Shown: positions 1 to 9,684, counted from the stretch's first letter. The stretch: DNA of 64,000 nucleotides from Commensalibacter melissae (GCF_003691365.1 NZ_CP033087.1:1688501-1752500), one strand, 5' to 3'. The notes: generated by a model from the sequence alone, not told the origin. A program made the numbers and translations.

Positions 1-852
1 ACACTCCGCATTTCAGGATTTTTCCGTGATGCGTTTGAAGATCAGATCACATTGTTTGATCAAACGGTTAAAACCCTTGCCCAACGTGCCGAAGATAAAG
101 ATTGGAATTACTTGGCATATCTCTTTCAGAATACCCCCCCCGGAAGCCATCATTCCCGGCTTAACCGCATTTATGGTACAGCCCAACGTACATATGGAAC
201 GGGCATAGAATATGCCTTGAATACTGGAAATTGGCGTGAACAAGCGGAACTGGGCGAAAAATGGCTGGAAAATTCAGCATATAGTTATGGAAACGGGCAA
301 GATGGCATTTACGATAGACAAGGGCTTTCAGAACGTTTAAAAACAACACAGGCTTTTTTTCACAGTCAAGACCATGCCGAAATTGACCTTCTGGATAGCG
401 CTGATTACGCTGCCCATGAAGGTGGTTTTGCGGCAGCTGCAAAACTCTTTGACAATACACCCAACTTATATCACGGTGACACTTCAAAAGCAGAAAATCC
501 AAAAATCCGTTTATTGGTTGAGGAAGTCAACCGTATAGTGCGTGGACGTGTTGCCAATCCCATGTGGATAAAGGCAATGATGAATCACTCCTATCGTGGA
601 GCCGCGGAAATAGCCCGTTCTGTCGATGCACTTTTCAGTTTTTCAGCAACGCTTTCCCATTGTTTTGATCAACAGTTTGAACTCATCTTTGCAGCAACGC
701 TTGGAAATGATACTGTTAACCGATTTTTACAAAATTCCAATCCAGCGGCAAAAAAATTCATTCAAAATCGCTTCAATGAATCCCTTAAACGTGGCTTGTG
801 GCATCCAAAATCAAACAGCGTTTTCATGAAACTGGAAGAAAACGATGAATAA
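1..852 (+). CDS. cobN: Cobaltochelatase subunit CobN (3' part)
   Basis: This is the C-terminal 283 residues of the large, ATP-dependent cobaltochelatase subunit that inserts cobalt into hydrogenobyrinic acid a,c-diamide together with CobS and CobT-type partners. The reading frame is open from the first base, so the gene begins outside the window; internal TTG or ATG codons should not be taken as starts. The visible N-terminal residues (TLRISGFFRDAF) match the conserved CobN stretch, followed by the SHHSRLNRIYGTAQRTYGTG region and a tail rich in Trp, His and Asn that is usual for this family. The stop overlaps the start of cobG by 8 bases, so the two are translationally coupled in one cob operon. 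Family assignment is strong; the missing part is only beyond the edge. Confidence 0.93.
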   Translation, partial: TLRISGFFRDAFEDQITLFDQTVKTLAQRAEDKDWNYLAYLFQNTPPGSHHSRLNRIYGTAQRTYGTGIEYALNTGNWREQAELGEKWLENSAYSYGNGQDGIYDRQGLSERLKTTQAFFHSQDHAEIDLLDSADYAAHEGGFAAAAKLFDNTPNLYHGDTSKAENPKIRLLVEEVNRIVRGRVANPMWIKAMMNHSYRGAAEIARSVDALFSFSATLSHCFDQQFELIFAATLGNDTVNRFLQNSNPAAKKFIQNRFNESLKRGLWHPKSNSVFMKLEENDE

Positions 853-2035
853 TATACGTCGGGGATGGTGTCCATCGCTTTATCATCCTATGGAGACAGG
901 AGATGGATGGTTATGTCGAGTTAAGCCTCCTTTTGCAAAATTAACCAGTCGACAGGCACGTTTTATTGCAAGATCAGCATCTGATTTGGGAAATGGCTTT
1001 ATTAATTTATCACAAAAGGCCAATCTGCAACTACGGGGATTTACCCGGGAACATATCCAACAATTCATACCTTTAGCCAAAAATGAGAATCTATGCAGTC
1101 CCGATGCATTGGAAGAAGGTAAACGCAATATTCTTATTTCACCCTTGGCCGGTATCGACCCTTCTTGCCACCAAGATACCATGCGCTATGCCCAGTGTAT
1201 ACAACATGAAATCATTGAAAATGAGACTGTAAAATTTCTGACTGGCAAATTTAGTTTCGTTATTGACGGGGGCGGGTTATTCCCCTTAATCCGTCATCAT
1301 GCCGATATTAATCTACGTATCCATCATGACCAATGGATTTTGCAATTAGGTCATGCGAAACAGGTAATACCCTGTAACTTGGATAATTGTGTCAAACTGC
1401 TTAAACAGATTTTGCAATTTTGCAATAAACACAATTATTTCCGCTTGCTTCATCAAGACTATGCTGATCAATTTATAAGGGAAAATTCATGTTCCAAACA
1501 ATCCTATACCTATCCAACTTCAATTGAAAAACTTTCGATTGGTCAATTTCCACATGGTTATCATATCGGCATTCCCTTTGGATTGCTCCATAATCAAGAT
1601 TTAAGTCTACTGGCAGACATCTCTGATCAATATGGAAATTCCACCCTGCAGCTCACCCCCGATCGGACAATTATACTGCCCTATTGTTCAAACGCAGCTC
1701 ATACCCATTTGAAATCATTTATTACCGATAAACAGGATCCTCGTTTAAATATCATCTTATGTCCGGGTAAACCCTATTGTCTTCAGGGAATGCAACCCGT
1801 GATGAAAGATGTTAAAAAACTTATACGCTTCTGGCATTCCAAACTACAGACACTGCATATATCTGGCTGTGCGAAAGGATGCGCATCTCCCCTGAAAAAT
1901 CCTTTAACCCTGTGTGCAACCCCCAAGGGATATAATTTTATTTTACACGGCAGGGCAAATGATGAAAGCCTTTACAAAAATCTAGACTTGGAAGAAATCA
2001 GCGCTAAACTCATTACATATTCTGAAATGAAATAG
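845..2035 (+). CDS. cobG: Precorrin-3B synthase CobG
   Basis: The 396-residue protein belongs to the sulfite/nitrite reductase-like hemoprotein family. CobG is the oxygen-using monooxygenase that forms the hydroxy-lactone precorrin-3B, so it marks the aerobic B12 route. Visible signs are the repeated half-domain layout, and a Cys pair in CPGKPYCLQ (about residue 300) followed by HISGCAKGCASP (about residue 340), which supply the Fe-S and siroheme-type ligands. The ATG start lies inside the end of cobN and is preceded by a weak GGAAGAA ribosome site. It lies between cobN and cobH in the same direction. The length is usual for CobG. The main alternative, a nitrite/sulfite reductase, is unlikely in this neighbourhood. 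Confidence 0.9.
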   Translation: MNNIRRGWCPSLYHPMETGDGWLCRVKPPFAKLTSRQARFIARSASDLGNGFINLSQKANLQLRGFTREHIQQFIPLAKNENLCSPDALEEGKRNILISPLAGIDPSCHQDTMRYAQCIQHEIIENETVKFLTGKFSFVIDGGGLFPLIRHHADINLRIHHDQWILQLGHAKQVIPCNLDNCVKLLKQILQFCNKHNYFRLLHQDYADQFIRENSCSKQSYTYPTSIEKLSIGQFPHGYHIGIPFGLLHNQDLSLLADISDQYGNSTLQLTPDRTIILPYCSNAAHTHLKSFITDKQDPRLNIILCPGKPYCLQGMQPVMKDVKKLIRFWHSKLQTLHISGCAKGCASPLKNPLTLCATPKGYNFILHGRANDESLYKNLDLEEISAKLITYSEMK

Positions 2036-2046
2036 GAAAAACATTC

Positions 2047-2682
2047 ATGCCTCTTTATGACTATATCCATGATGGCAAGATTATTTATCAAAATTCCTTC
2101 GCAACCATTCGCAAAGAAGCTGACCTATCTAATTTTACAGAAGATGAAGCCAGAATTGCCGTCAGGGTTATCCATGCATGTGGACGGATCGAGATAACAA
2201 AAAATATCGTATTCAGTCCCGATTTTATTGAAAAAAGTGAACAGGCCCTGTTCATGGGTTCCATGATTTTTTGTGATTCAGAAATGGTTGCGCATGGAAT
2301 TACTCGACGTAGACTGCCTGCCAATAATAAAATTATTTGCACCCTGAACCATCCCGATACAATCAAGATTGCCCAAGATATAAAAAACACACGTTCAGCT
2401 GCTGCCATCCATTTATGGGGGGACACCCTGAAACAGGCGGTTGTGGTCATTGGTAATGCACCAACAGCCTTGTTTCATTTGATCAATTTATTAGACCAGA
2501 AGAAAATCCCCCAGCCTGCAGCAATTATCGGCGTCCCTGTAGGTTTTGTGGGTGCGGCTGAATCAAAACTGGCATTGCAAGAATGGGGAAAAATTCCATA
2601 TATGATCATAACGGGCAGACAGGGTGGAAGCGCCATGGGTGTTGCCGCATTGAACGCTTTGGCCCAAAAACAGGAAATATAA
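2047..2682 (+). CDS. cobH: Precorrin-8X methylmutase CobH
   Basis: The 211-residue enzyme moves the C11 methyl group of precorrin-8X to C12, giving hydrogenobyrinic acid. Family features are seen: the early SFATIRKEADL segment, HACGR near residue 44 (the active-site His region), and the GVPVGFVGAAESK and GRQGGSAMGVAALNAL segments near the C-terminus. The ATG is preceded by an AGGA site about 9 bases upstream. It is 11 bases after cobG and one base before cobI, clearly within the operon. Length and motifs are normal. Confidence 0.95.
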   Translation: MPLYDYIHDGKIIYQNSFATIRKEADLSNFTEDEARIAVRVIHACGRIEITKNIVFSPDFIEKSEQALFMGSMIFCDSEMVAHGITRRRLPANNKIICTLNHPDTIKIAQDIKNTRSAAAIHLWGDTLKQAVVVIGNAPTALFHLINLLDQKKIPQPAAIIGVPVGFVGAAESKLALQEWGKIPYMIITGRQGGSAMGVAALNALAQKQEI

Positions 2683-2683
2683 A

Positions 2684-3403
2684 ATGAAAGGCACATTATT
2701 TATATTGGGTATGGGACCGGGCGATCCTGAATTGGTGACAAAAAAAGCCGGACGCATTCTAAATTCCCTTTCTTTTATCGCTTATTTTTGTAAAAAAGGT
2801 GAAATGGGTCATGCACGTCAAATTGCCACACCATTCCTTATCCATGAATTAACAGAATTACGTTTTGAATACCCCTTGACTACAGAAATCCCTCATTATG
2901 CTCCTGAATATAAAGAAACGTTAGAAACATTTTATGATCACTGTGCCTATAAGATTCAAAAAAAACTCGATGAAGGACAAGATATAGGATTGTTATGTGA
3001 AGGCGATCCATTATTGTATGGATCTGCAATTTATATATTGGAAAGATTACAAGAACAATATACCATAGAGACCATTCCAGGCGTTATGGCAATGAATGGT
3101 TGCTGGAGCCGATTACATTTACCGATTGTTCGCAATGATCAAACCTTAACCATTTTGTCCGCGACTTTACCCCTCGACAAACTTTTGGTAAAATTGAATC
3201 AGTGTGAATCCATCGTCATCATGAAAATTGGCCGCAATCTTGCAAAGGTTAAAACCGCTATAAAGCAGACCCATTTGCTTGAACAAGCAACCTATATTGA
3301 ACGTGGCACCCAAAACCAGGAACGTATCTTGCCATTATCACAAATGCAGGATGAAAAAGCGCCCTATTTTTCACTGATCCTTATCGCCGGTAAGGAGAAT
3401 TGA
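2684..3403 (+). CDS. cobI: Precorrin-2 C20-methyltransferase CobI
   Basis: This 239-residue SAM-dependent tetrapyrrole methylase methylates C20 of precorrin-2. The N-terminal glycine loop GMGPGDPELVTKKA is the signature of the family, followed by the CEGDPLLYGSAIYI segment and ETIPGVMAMNGCWSRLHLP, which is typical of the C20 enzyme. It follows cobH by one base and precedes cobJ by one base, so it is cotranscribed. C20 specificity is deduced from the sequence segment and from the gene order cobG-H-I-J. Confidence 0.94.
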   Translation: MKGTLFILGMGPGDPELVTKKAGRILNSLSFIAYFCKKGEMGHARQIATPFLIHELTELRFEYPLTTEIPHYAPEYKETLETFYDHCAYKIQKKLDEGQDIGLLCEGDPLLYGSAIYILERLQEQYTIETIPGVMAMNGCWSRLHLPIVRNDQTLTILSATLPLDKLLVKLNQCESIVIMKIGRNLAKVKTAIKQTHLLEQATYIERGTQNQERILPLSQMQDEKAPYFSLILIAGKEN

Positions 3404-3404
3404 G

Positions 3405-4214
3405 ATGACGGGACATCTATACATCATAGGCCTTGGTCCTGGAGATCCTGAATTACTGACGATTGAAGCATCAAAAATTTTGCCAACCTTAACAGACCTG
3501 ATTGGCTATGGTCCTTACCTTGATCGCATCCCTGATAGACCATCTTTACGAAAACATAAATCAGATAATCGCGAAGAACTCGATCGTGCCGAACATGCGT
3601 TAACACTTGCCGGAAAAGGCTATAAGGTTGGGGTTGTCTCTTCAGGAGATGCCGGCGTTTTTGCCATGGCCAGTGCTATTTTTGAAACCATTGATCATGG
3701 AAAACCAATATGGAAAGAGATTGAAATAACTGTCTTACCAGGAATTTCCGCCATGTTTGCGGCTGCTGCAAGACTAGGGGCGCCTTTAGGTCATGATTTT
3801 TGCGCCATTTCCCTTTCCGATAACCTGAAACCTTGGAAACTTATTCTGCACCGTTTAAAGCTTGCGGCTCAGGCTGATTTTGTCATAGCCCTTTATAATG
3901 CCGTTTCCAAAGCGAGACCATGGCAACTTGATAAAGCTTTTGAATTATTGAAGGAAATTTTACCTCCCTATATTCCAGTGGCTTTTTGTCAGGCAATTTC
4001 CCGAAAAAACGAACATATTCACCTAACCACCCTGGGCGATGCCAAAGGTTCCATGGGAAATATGCAAACCCTGGTCTTGATTGGCAACCGTTATAGTCAA
4101 TTAATTCCCCAGTCACGGGAAAATATACGTCCCTGGTTCTACACACCTCGTTCGATTATAACCGAATTTATCCCTGAAGATGACTCATCAACCATTGATA
4201 AGCCTTATCCGTAG
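3405..4214 (+). CDS. cobJ: Precorrin-3B C17-methyltransferase CobJ
   Basis: This 269-residue tetrapyrrole methylase adds the C17 methyl group and contracts the ring of precorrin-3B to give precorrin-4. The family loop GLGPGDPELLTIEA is at the N-terminus, with the SSGDAGVFAMASAI and LPGISAMFAAAARLGAPLGHDF stretches that mark CobJ/CbiH. A strong GGAG site precedes the ATG. The last 47 bases overlap the end of cobK on the other strand. CobJ carries only the methyltransferase domain and no fused CbiG-type domain, consistent with a separate CobE further on. Confidence 0.95.
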   Translation: MTGHLYIIGLGPGDPELLTIEASKILPTLTDLIGYGPYLDRIPDRPSLRKHKSDNREELDRAEHALTLAGKGYKVGVVSSGDAGVFAMASAIFETIDHGKPIWKEIEITVLPGISAMFAAAARLGAPLGHDFCAISLSDNLKPWKLILHRLKLAAQADFVIALYNAVSKARPWQLDKAFELLKEILPPYIPVAFCQAISRKNEHIHLTTLGDAKGSMGNMQTLVLIGNRYSQLIPQSRENIRPWFYTPRSIITEFIPEDDSSTIDKPYP

Positions 4215-4932
4215 TTGAAACAGAAGGAAGTTGAGGCATAACAGGTCTTTGAATCATGATCACAGGAATTGACAATTTTCTTGCCGCATCAATTTTCGCA
4301 TAAACAGTCTGACCACCGGAGTTTTTCGTAACAATACATTCAATATGGTATTGTTTTAAAAAATCATATTCGCTTTGCACATCAAAAGGCCCTCTAGCAG
4401 TAATGACCTCGGCATGACTTGGCAAAACCGTATCATCAGGCTTATCAACACTTCTTATCCAATAATGATGCTGGATAATATTCTCTTTAAATAATAATAT
4501 ATCTTTACGACCGATAGTTAAAAATACCCTTAACGTTCTATGACCCAAAATTTTTACAGCTTCAGGAATTGAATTTACCTCATACCAATGATCACCATCC
4601 CGCTTCTGCCATGCCGGACGTTGCAAATTCAAAAAGGGAATTCCGCAAATCTTCGCTGCCTTCCAGGCATTATTAGTCATCTGTAGGGCAAAAGGATGTG
4701 TTGCATCAATTAGGAAATCTATTTGATTATTCTTTAACCACATTATCAATCCGGTGACACCACCAAACCCACCCACACGTGATATCACATTTCTGGGTAA
4801 TACAGGATTTTTTGTCACACCTGCTAGAGAAAAAATAACTTCTATGGAATCATTATTTTGCAGACAGTGTACTAATTGGGAAGCCTCACTTGTGCCACCT
4901 AAAAGCAAAATCTTTTTTCTTTTTTGTCCCAC
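4168..4932 (-). CDS. cobK: Precorrin-6A reductase CobK
   Basis: The 254-residue NADPH-dependent reductase converts precorrin-6A (6x) to dihydroprecorrin-6. It starts with a Rossmann-type LLLGGTSEASQL motif and has the IDATHPFALQMTNNAW segment and the TKNSGGQTVYAKIDAARKL segment near the C-terminus, all typical of CobK/CbiJ. The start is a GTG. It runs against the surrounding cob genes and its 3' end overlaps cobJ by 47 bases; its 5' end faces cobL across about 118 bases, where divergent promoters must lie. The reverse orientation within the cluster is unusual but the protein is intact. Confidence 0.92.
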   Translation of the reverse strand: MGQKRKKILLLGGTSEASQLVHCLQNNDSIEVIFSLAGVTKNPVLPRNVISRVGGFGGVTGLIMWLKNNQIDFLIDATHPFALQMTNNAWKAAKICGIPFLNLQRPAWQKRDGDHWYEVNSIPEAVKILGHRTLRVFLTIGRKDILLFKENIIQHHYWIRSVDKPDDTVLPSHAEVITARGPFDVQSEYDFLKQYHIECIVTKNSGGQTVYAKIDAARKLSIPVIMIQRPVMPQLPSVSTTDKAYQWLMSHLQG

Positions 4933-5050
4933 TAAAGATACCTATAAAAATTTGTCATTACATAAATAGATTACATGATTTTTTCAATTACCCCAGCTAT
5001 AATTCATTTCCGTTACCTGATAGAATTAATAAGTGATTTTTGTAAATAAT

Positions 5051-6256
5051 ATGACTTACCCTTTTCTTAGCATTATTGGTATTGGCGAAGATGGTATCAA
5101 CTCCCTTTCCGATCAGGCTCGTAGATGTCTAAAAAACGCATCTTACGTTTTCGGTGGTAAGCGTCATTTGAGACTGGCAAACACCCTTATTCAAGGTCAA
5201 ACAGAAATATGGTCGTCGCCCATTCAAGAATCCATAAACAAAATCAATAACCTTAAACCTGAATCAGTTGCAATTCTTGCGTCAGGTGACCCGTTCTGGT
5301 ATGGGATTGGTCCTTTAGCCGTACAATCCTTGGCTATCAATGATTGGCAAAGTTTTCCTACCCTTTCATCCTATAGCCTTGCCTGCAACCGGTTAGGTTG
5401 GTCAGGACAAACCATTGAGACAATCTCCTTATGTGGTCGCTCATTGGAAACCTTGCGCCCAGCCTTAATACCAGGTCGTAGAACACTTATTTTATCCGAA
5501 AATGAATCAACACCTCATAACGTCAAGGCATATCTGGAAAAATGGCAAATCCCATATAAATTATTTTATATTCTTGAAGCACTTGGTGGACCGCGAGAAC
5601 GGATACGTTCTTTTTTATTAAAAGAATCCCTGCCCGGAACAATTGACCCTTTAAACATGATTGCCCTTGAATTAGACCGGTTTGAAGGGCTTCCCTATTG
5701 CCATGGACGAAAAGATTCCTATTTTCGACATGATGGTCAATTAACAAAGCAATATATCCGCACGGTAACTTTATCAGCATTGCAACCTTTTCCTGGCGCT
5801 TTGTTATGGGATATTGGCACGGGATCCGGTTCCATTGCCATCGAATGGATGTTAACCCATCCCGGCTGTAAAGCCATTGCCATTGAATCACGTCATGATC
5901 GGGCTGTAAGAGCAAGGGAAAACGCATATAGTCTGGGTGTCCCATCCCTGAAAATCATTGAAGGCAAGGCCCCTGAAGCTTTAGATAAACTGCCACGTCC
6001 TGATGCCGTTTTTATCGGAGGTGGATTAACAGCACCTGATCTTTTAAAAACTGTATGGAGAAACCTTCATCCTTATGGACGGCTGGTTATTAATTCCGTA
6101 ACGACCGAAAGCGATCAAATCCTTTTTCAGACTCAACAACAATTGGGCGGAACAATCAGCCGCCTTCAAATCCAGCATTATGAATCTTTAGGGAATTACC
6201 ATGGTTTCAGACCCGACCGCACCATTACCCAATATTGCGTCACGCGCCTCCCCTGA
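5051..6256 (+). CDS. cobL: Precorrin-6Y C5,15-methyltransferase (decarboxylating) CobL
   Basis: A two-domain protein of about 401 residues. The N-terminal half is a tetrapyrrole methylase of the CbiE type (IIGIGEDGINSLSDQA, then LASGDPFWYGIG). The C-terminal half is a CbiT-type methyltransferase with the SAM loop LWDIGTGSGSIAIEW. Together they methylate C5 and C15 and remove the acetate carboxyl at C12. The ATG at 5051 gives the family-like N-terminus MTYPFLSIIGIGEDG; an in-frame GTG at 5033 would add six residues, and neither has a clear ribosome site. The 3' end overlaps cobE by 56 bases. Confidence 0.93.
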   Translation: MTYPFLSIIGIGEDGINSLSDQARRCLKNASYVFGGKRHLRLANTLIQGQTEIWSSPIQESINKINNLKPESVAILASGDPFWYGIGPLAVQSLAINDWQSFPTLSSYSLACNRLGWSGQTIETISLCGRSLETLRPALIPGRRTLILSENESTPHNVKAYLEKWQIPYKLFYILEALGGPRERIRSFLLKESLPGTIDPLNMIALELDRFEGLPYCHGRKDSYFRHDGQLTKQYIRTVTLSALQPFPGALLWDIGTGSGSIAIEWMLTHPGCKAIAIESRHDRAVRARENAYSLGVPSLKIIEGKAPEALDKLPRPDAVFIGGGLTAPDLLKTVWRNLHPYGRLVINSVTTESDQILFQTQQQLGGTISRLQIQHYESLGNYHGFRPDRTITQYCVTRLP

Positions 6257-6638
6257 CACTTTATTAATTGGTCTAGGCAGTCAAAAAAAAACAAATGCCA
6301 AACATATATATTGTACACTGCAAGAAATTAAACGAAACTATCGGGCTTCTATTTATTTAATTGCTGCGCCTGCTTTTAAACAAAAAGATAGCACTTATCT
6401 AATCCTGCAACATCATTATAAACTACCCATTCAATTCATTGCATTGGACACGCTCAAAAATCTTCAGTCCCAATGTCAATCTTATTCAAACAGAATTTAT
6501 GAACTAACCGGTTTTGGTGCTGTTTCAGAAGCCTGTCTTTTAGCCATTATGCACAAAAAAGATCATTTACTGATACGAAAGATGATTTATAAAGGAATTA
6601 CCTTATCTTTAGCCTATAAAGGATCCTCAACACCATGA
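6201..6638 (+). CDS. cobE: CobE / CbiG C-terminal-type cobalamin protein
   Basis: The 145-residue protein has the fold signature of the CbiG C-terminal domain: LLIGLGSQKKTNA near residue 22 and a C-terminal segment TGFGAVSEACLLAI, which matches the usual GVGSVAEAAAL region. CobE is required in aerobic B12 synthesis although its reaction is poorly defined; CbiG opens the precorrin lactone in the anaerobic route. It starts inside cobL and its TGA is shared with the ATG of cobM (ATGA), so it is tightly coupled. With CbiD elsewhere in the window it may do a CbiG-like job here (inference). Confidence 0.82.
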   Translation: MVSDPTAPLPNIASRASPDTLLIGLGSQKKTNAKHIYCTLQEIKRNYRASIYLIAAPAFKQKDSTYLILQHHYKLPIQFIALDTLKNLQSQCQSYSNRIYELTGFGAVSEACLLAIMHKKDHLLIRKMIYKGITLSLAYKGSSTP

Positions 6639-7390
6639 CCGTCCATTTTATCGGGGCAGGCCCAGGGGCTGCTGACCTTATAACATTACGTGGGAAAAAG
6701 CTTTTGGAACAATGTCCAGTATGTCTTTACGCCGGATCTATTATTCCTAAAGATATTCTGAAATTTTGCTCTTTTGATACACAATTAATTGATTCGGCCC
6801 CACTAAATTTGGATCAGATTGAAGCTGAATTTGTAAAGGCAAATCAAGCGGGAAAAGATGTTGCCCGTTTACATTCAGGGGATCTCTCTGTTTATAGTGC
6901 TGTTGCCGAACAAATGCGCCGACTTGAAAAACACGCCATTCCCTATACACTTACACCCGGTGTACCCGCTTTTGCAGCCGCTGCTGCAATCATAAAAAAA
7001 GAATTGACTATTCCAACAATAGCACAATCCATTGTTTTAACACGCATTTCTGGACGTGCATCAGTAATGCCAGAAAAAGAAAAATTGGAAACCTATGCAC
7101 AAACTGGCACTACACTGATTATTCATCTCGCCATTCATCGCATTGAAGAAATTGTTCAGCGTTTGGTTCCTTTTTATGGAGAAAATTGTCCAATCGTCAT
7201 CGCTGCGCATGTAAGCTGGCCAAATGAAAAAATTATACAGGGAACATTAGCCACTATTTTAAAAAAAATAAACGCCAATCCAATCCAACGTACTGCGTTA
7301 ATTATGGTTGGTCCTGCTATGGGTAGTAAAAACCATATGGAAAGTGCCCTATATAATGTTAACTATCAACGTCGTTTTAAAAATCAATAA
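6635..7390 (+). CDS. cobM: Precorrin-4 C11-methyltransferase CobM
   Basis: This 251-residue tetrapyrrole methylase adds the C11 methyl group of precorrin-4. Its N-terminal loop FIGAGPGAADLITLRG, the CLYAGSIIPK segment, the LHSGDLSVYSAVAEQMR segment and the TPGVPAFAAAAA stretch are all characteristic of CobM/CbiF. The ATG overlaps the cobE stop by four bases. It is the last gene of the first cob block; an AT-rich gap and the glycan island follow, so this is one boundary of the cob locus. Confidence 0.95.
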   Translation: MTVHFIGAGPGAADLITLRGKKLLEQCPVCLYAGSIIPKDILKFCSFDTQLIDSAPLNLDQIEAEFVKANQAGKDVARLHSGDLSVYSAVAEQMRRLEKHAIPYTLTPGVPAFAAAAAIIKKELTIPTIAQSIVLTRISGRASVMPEKEKLETYAQTGTTLIIHLAIHRIEEIVQRLVPFYGENCPIVIAAHVSWPNEKIIQGTLATILKKINANPIQRTALIMVGPAMGSKNHMESALYNVNYQRRFKNQ

Positions 7391-7414
7391 TATTTATTCT
7401 ATTCAATAAATATT
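7389..7414 (+). terminator. AT-only hairpin after cobM, possible terminator
   Basis: A ten-base perfect inverted repeat (AATATTTATT, 6-base loop, AATAAATATT) begins at the cobM stop and is followed a few bases on by CTTTTT. All pairs are A-T, so the stem is weak and it may only be a chance palindrome in AT-rich DNA. Confidence 0.3.
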
Positions 7415-7947
7415 AAAACCTTTTTCGATCATTTTTCAGTCCTTTGATTTTTATCACGTGTAATTATAAAAAAACAATTCATTCAGAATGAAACCATTTT
7501 TTAAAACATATCACTTACCATTACCAACATTAATTCCAGTTATTGTGAACAGTAAATGCATTAAAAAAATTTTAACAAACCTATTTTCATACAAAAAGTA
7601 ATTTGTGACAAGAAATTGCAAGATTTAACCCAGCAATCTGGATTCATATTACCCCTGAAATCGTATTCAGGAACTAAAAAAAATCATAATAATAAAATAT
7701 TTAATATTATCTCAAACTAACAATATATTTCGTTGAATCACATTCCCATACAATACTTTACGAAAAATTGAGTTAAACACCTTCGATCCTAAAACACTTA
7801 ATCAAAATGCATAACATAAAAAAGGCACGACTAATAACCTTAACACATGTCAAAATTATTTTAATTAATTATTAAGAATTAGGTAAAACAAATATATAAA
7901 ATTTATCTTTACCTATTCTTGAAATTAACTTGATATAAAATTTAGTT
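7391..7947. other. 557-base intergenic stretch at the cob/glycan boundary
   Basis: This stretch lies between the ends of cobM and the convergent glycosyltransferase gene. It is very AT-rich, with many runs of A and T. I see no protein-like reading frame, tRNA or transposase remnant. It marks one edge of the lower-GC island. Confidence 0.6.
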
Positions 7948-9684
7948 CTAAATTTTTACCTTTCTTTTCAATAAAGTATTCCAATATTCTTTAGTGGTTG
8001 TTTTTTTTCTAAATTGCAGCATTTGTTCCCTAAACTTACTTTGTTGCAAAAAGATACATAAATAATTTTTAATAAAAAACATAATATAAAAAATTAAATG
8101 TTTTCTCTCAAAAAAATGTTTCTCACCACATTGTTTATGAAAATCATATACAATTACTTCACGTTTTCTTATAAAATCAGAAGGTCTACGATTAAATCCT
8201 TTTTGTGAAACACCTTGTTCAGAAGGTGAAAGAATAAAATTCAATAAAAATAACAAAATCTTTTTTCTTAACCTGATATGCGTATATTGATTTTCATAAT
8301 AAACAAACCCTTCTACACTACTTTTCTTTTTAACAGAATTATAAACATTGACAATTCTTTGATGATTTTCATATGGATTTGCTTCATATCTACCTGAAAT
8401 AAAATCCTCAACAGCCATCATATTCATTTTTAAGGCTACATAATTCCAAGTCGTAATATTTCTAATGAATTTATTACGAAAAAAACGCATGCCAAATTCG
8501 ATTAAATTTTGAGGCGTAGAAAATGAAAAAATCAATACATTGCGCAGGAGATAGTAATCTTCCATAATTTCAGAGTATTTTTTGTAAAAAGGCTCATGCC
8601 AAACACAAATTCCAGGCAATGACAATATTTTAGCATTACAACGTCGAGAAAATTCGATATCATCACCACGGATAAAAATTGGCAACGGCATTCCATAATC
8701 TTTTAAATGCTGGGTTGAAAATGCACAAAACCACCAACCAGCAACACCATTGACCAATCCACAAGTCGCGTTTTGTAAAATTTCCCCATACAAACGCAGG
8801 TCTTGACAATGACCCTGATGATGCATGCCATAATTGTCAATGATTGTATTTCTTTCATATTGCAACCATTTTTCATCTAAAGAAAACATGGAGCCAGAAA
8901 GAAAAATATTCTTATATTTACTGGCTATAAAACTATAAAAAGCATAAGTTCTAAATACGGACTCAAAATTTAACTCGATATCATCATCCATGAATATAAT
9001 ATGAGTACAGCCCATCTCAGAGGCCATTAATGCAGCTCTTGTAAAACCGCCCGCCCCACCATAATTATCGCTATTTTCCAAATGAATTATATCATTATTT
9101 TTTATATTTATTTTTTTTCCATTATTAGAAATAAAAATCAAACTATTTATTTGTGAACTAACAATACCTTCATGAATTTTCTTAACATTTTTTGTTATAT
9201 AATTTTCTCTATTATATGTACAAAAACAACATCCTAATTTTACATCCTGTGTCGGTTCATCTTTGGTATAAAAAAATATTTTTTTTAAAACAACAACATC
9301 TTCACATGAAGCCAATCGACAATAAACAGCATCATATTTTGACCAGTTTTCAATTGTTAAATTCACTTCATTAGTAAAATAATGCGATAGTAAGTTAACT
9401 TCATAAGAATGTGCCAATTCTTGTTTAATCCCATATACTTCTATCTTTGCTTTACCTTTTACAACCACCCCAACATTTAAATCTTTAATATTCGTATACT
9501 TAACATATTGTTTGGAAGGAAAGATATTATAATAAGTGTTAAAAGACACATGTGAAAAAGCATCAATATAAATATTACCATCCTGTATAACAACATCTTT
9601 TGGGCATCTGAAAAAAATTTCATTTTCTGCAACATATGGAGTTTCTACGCCCCAAGAAAAATTATGTAATATGTGCTTTTCCAT
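7948..9684 (-). CDS. GlfT2-like family 2 glycosyltransferase
   Basis: The 578-residue protein has an N-terminal beta-sandwich-like part (residues 1-145) and a GT-A catalytic domain starting at VKLGCCFCTYNRE (about 148). It then shows SDNYGGAGGFTRA (205-217), the metal-binding FMDDDIEL (231-238), GWWFCAF (316-322), the GDD motif (340-342) and WHEPF with His363. This order matches bacterial galactofuranosyltransferases of the GlfT2 type, which extend glycans processively with UDP-galactofuranose; the donor here is not known. There is no signal peptide, so it is cytoplasmic or peripheral. A good AAAGGAA ribosome site precedes the ATG. It is a distant paralogue of the gene at 15652-17421, and base composition is more AT-rich than the cob genes. 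Confidence 0.8.
   Translation of the reverse strand: MEKHILHNFSWGVETPYVAENEIFFRCPKDVVIQDGNIYIDAFSHVSFNTYYNIFPSKQYVKYTNIKDLNVGVVVKGKAKIEVYGIKQELAHSYEVNLLSHYFTNEVNLTIENWSKYDAVYCRLASCEDVVVLKKIFFYTKDEPTQDVKLGCCFCTYNRENYITKNVKKIHEGIVSSQINSLIFISNNGKKINIKNNDIIHLENSDNYGGAGGFTRAALMASEMGCTHIIFMDDDIELNFESVFRTYAFYSFIASKYKNIFLSGSMFSLDEKWLQYERNTIIDNYGMHHQGHCQDLRLYGEILQNATCGLVNGVAGWWFCAFSTQHLKDYGMPLPIFIRGDDIEFSRRCNAKILSLPGICVWHEPFYKKYSEIMEDYYLLRNVLIFSFSTPQNLIEFGMRFFRNKFIRNITTWNYVALKMNMMAVEDFISGRYEANPYENHQRIVNVYNSVKKKSSVEGFVYYENQYTHIRLRKKILLFLLNFILSPSEQGVSQKGFNRRPSDFIRKREVIVYDFHKQCGEKHFFERKHLIFYIMFFIKNYLCIFLQQSKFREQMLQFRKKTTTKEYWNTLLKRKVKI

Noticed and set aside
4933-5050. Cobalamin riboswitch sought between cobK and cobL
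   Set aside because: Only 118 AT-rich bases, without a B12-box-like element.
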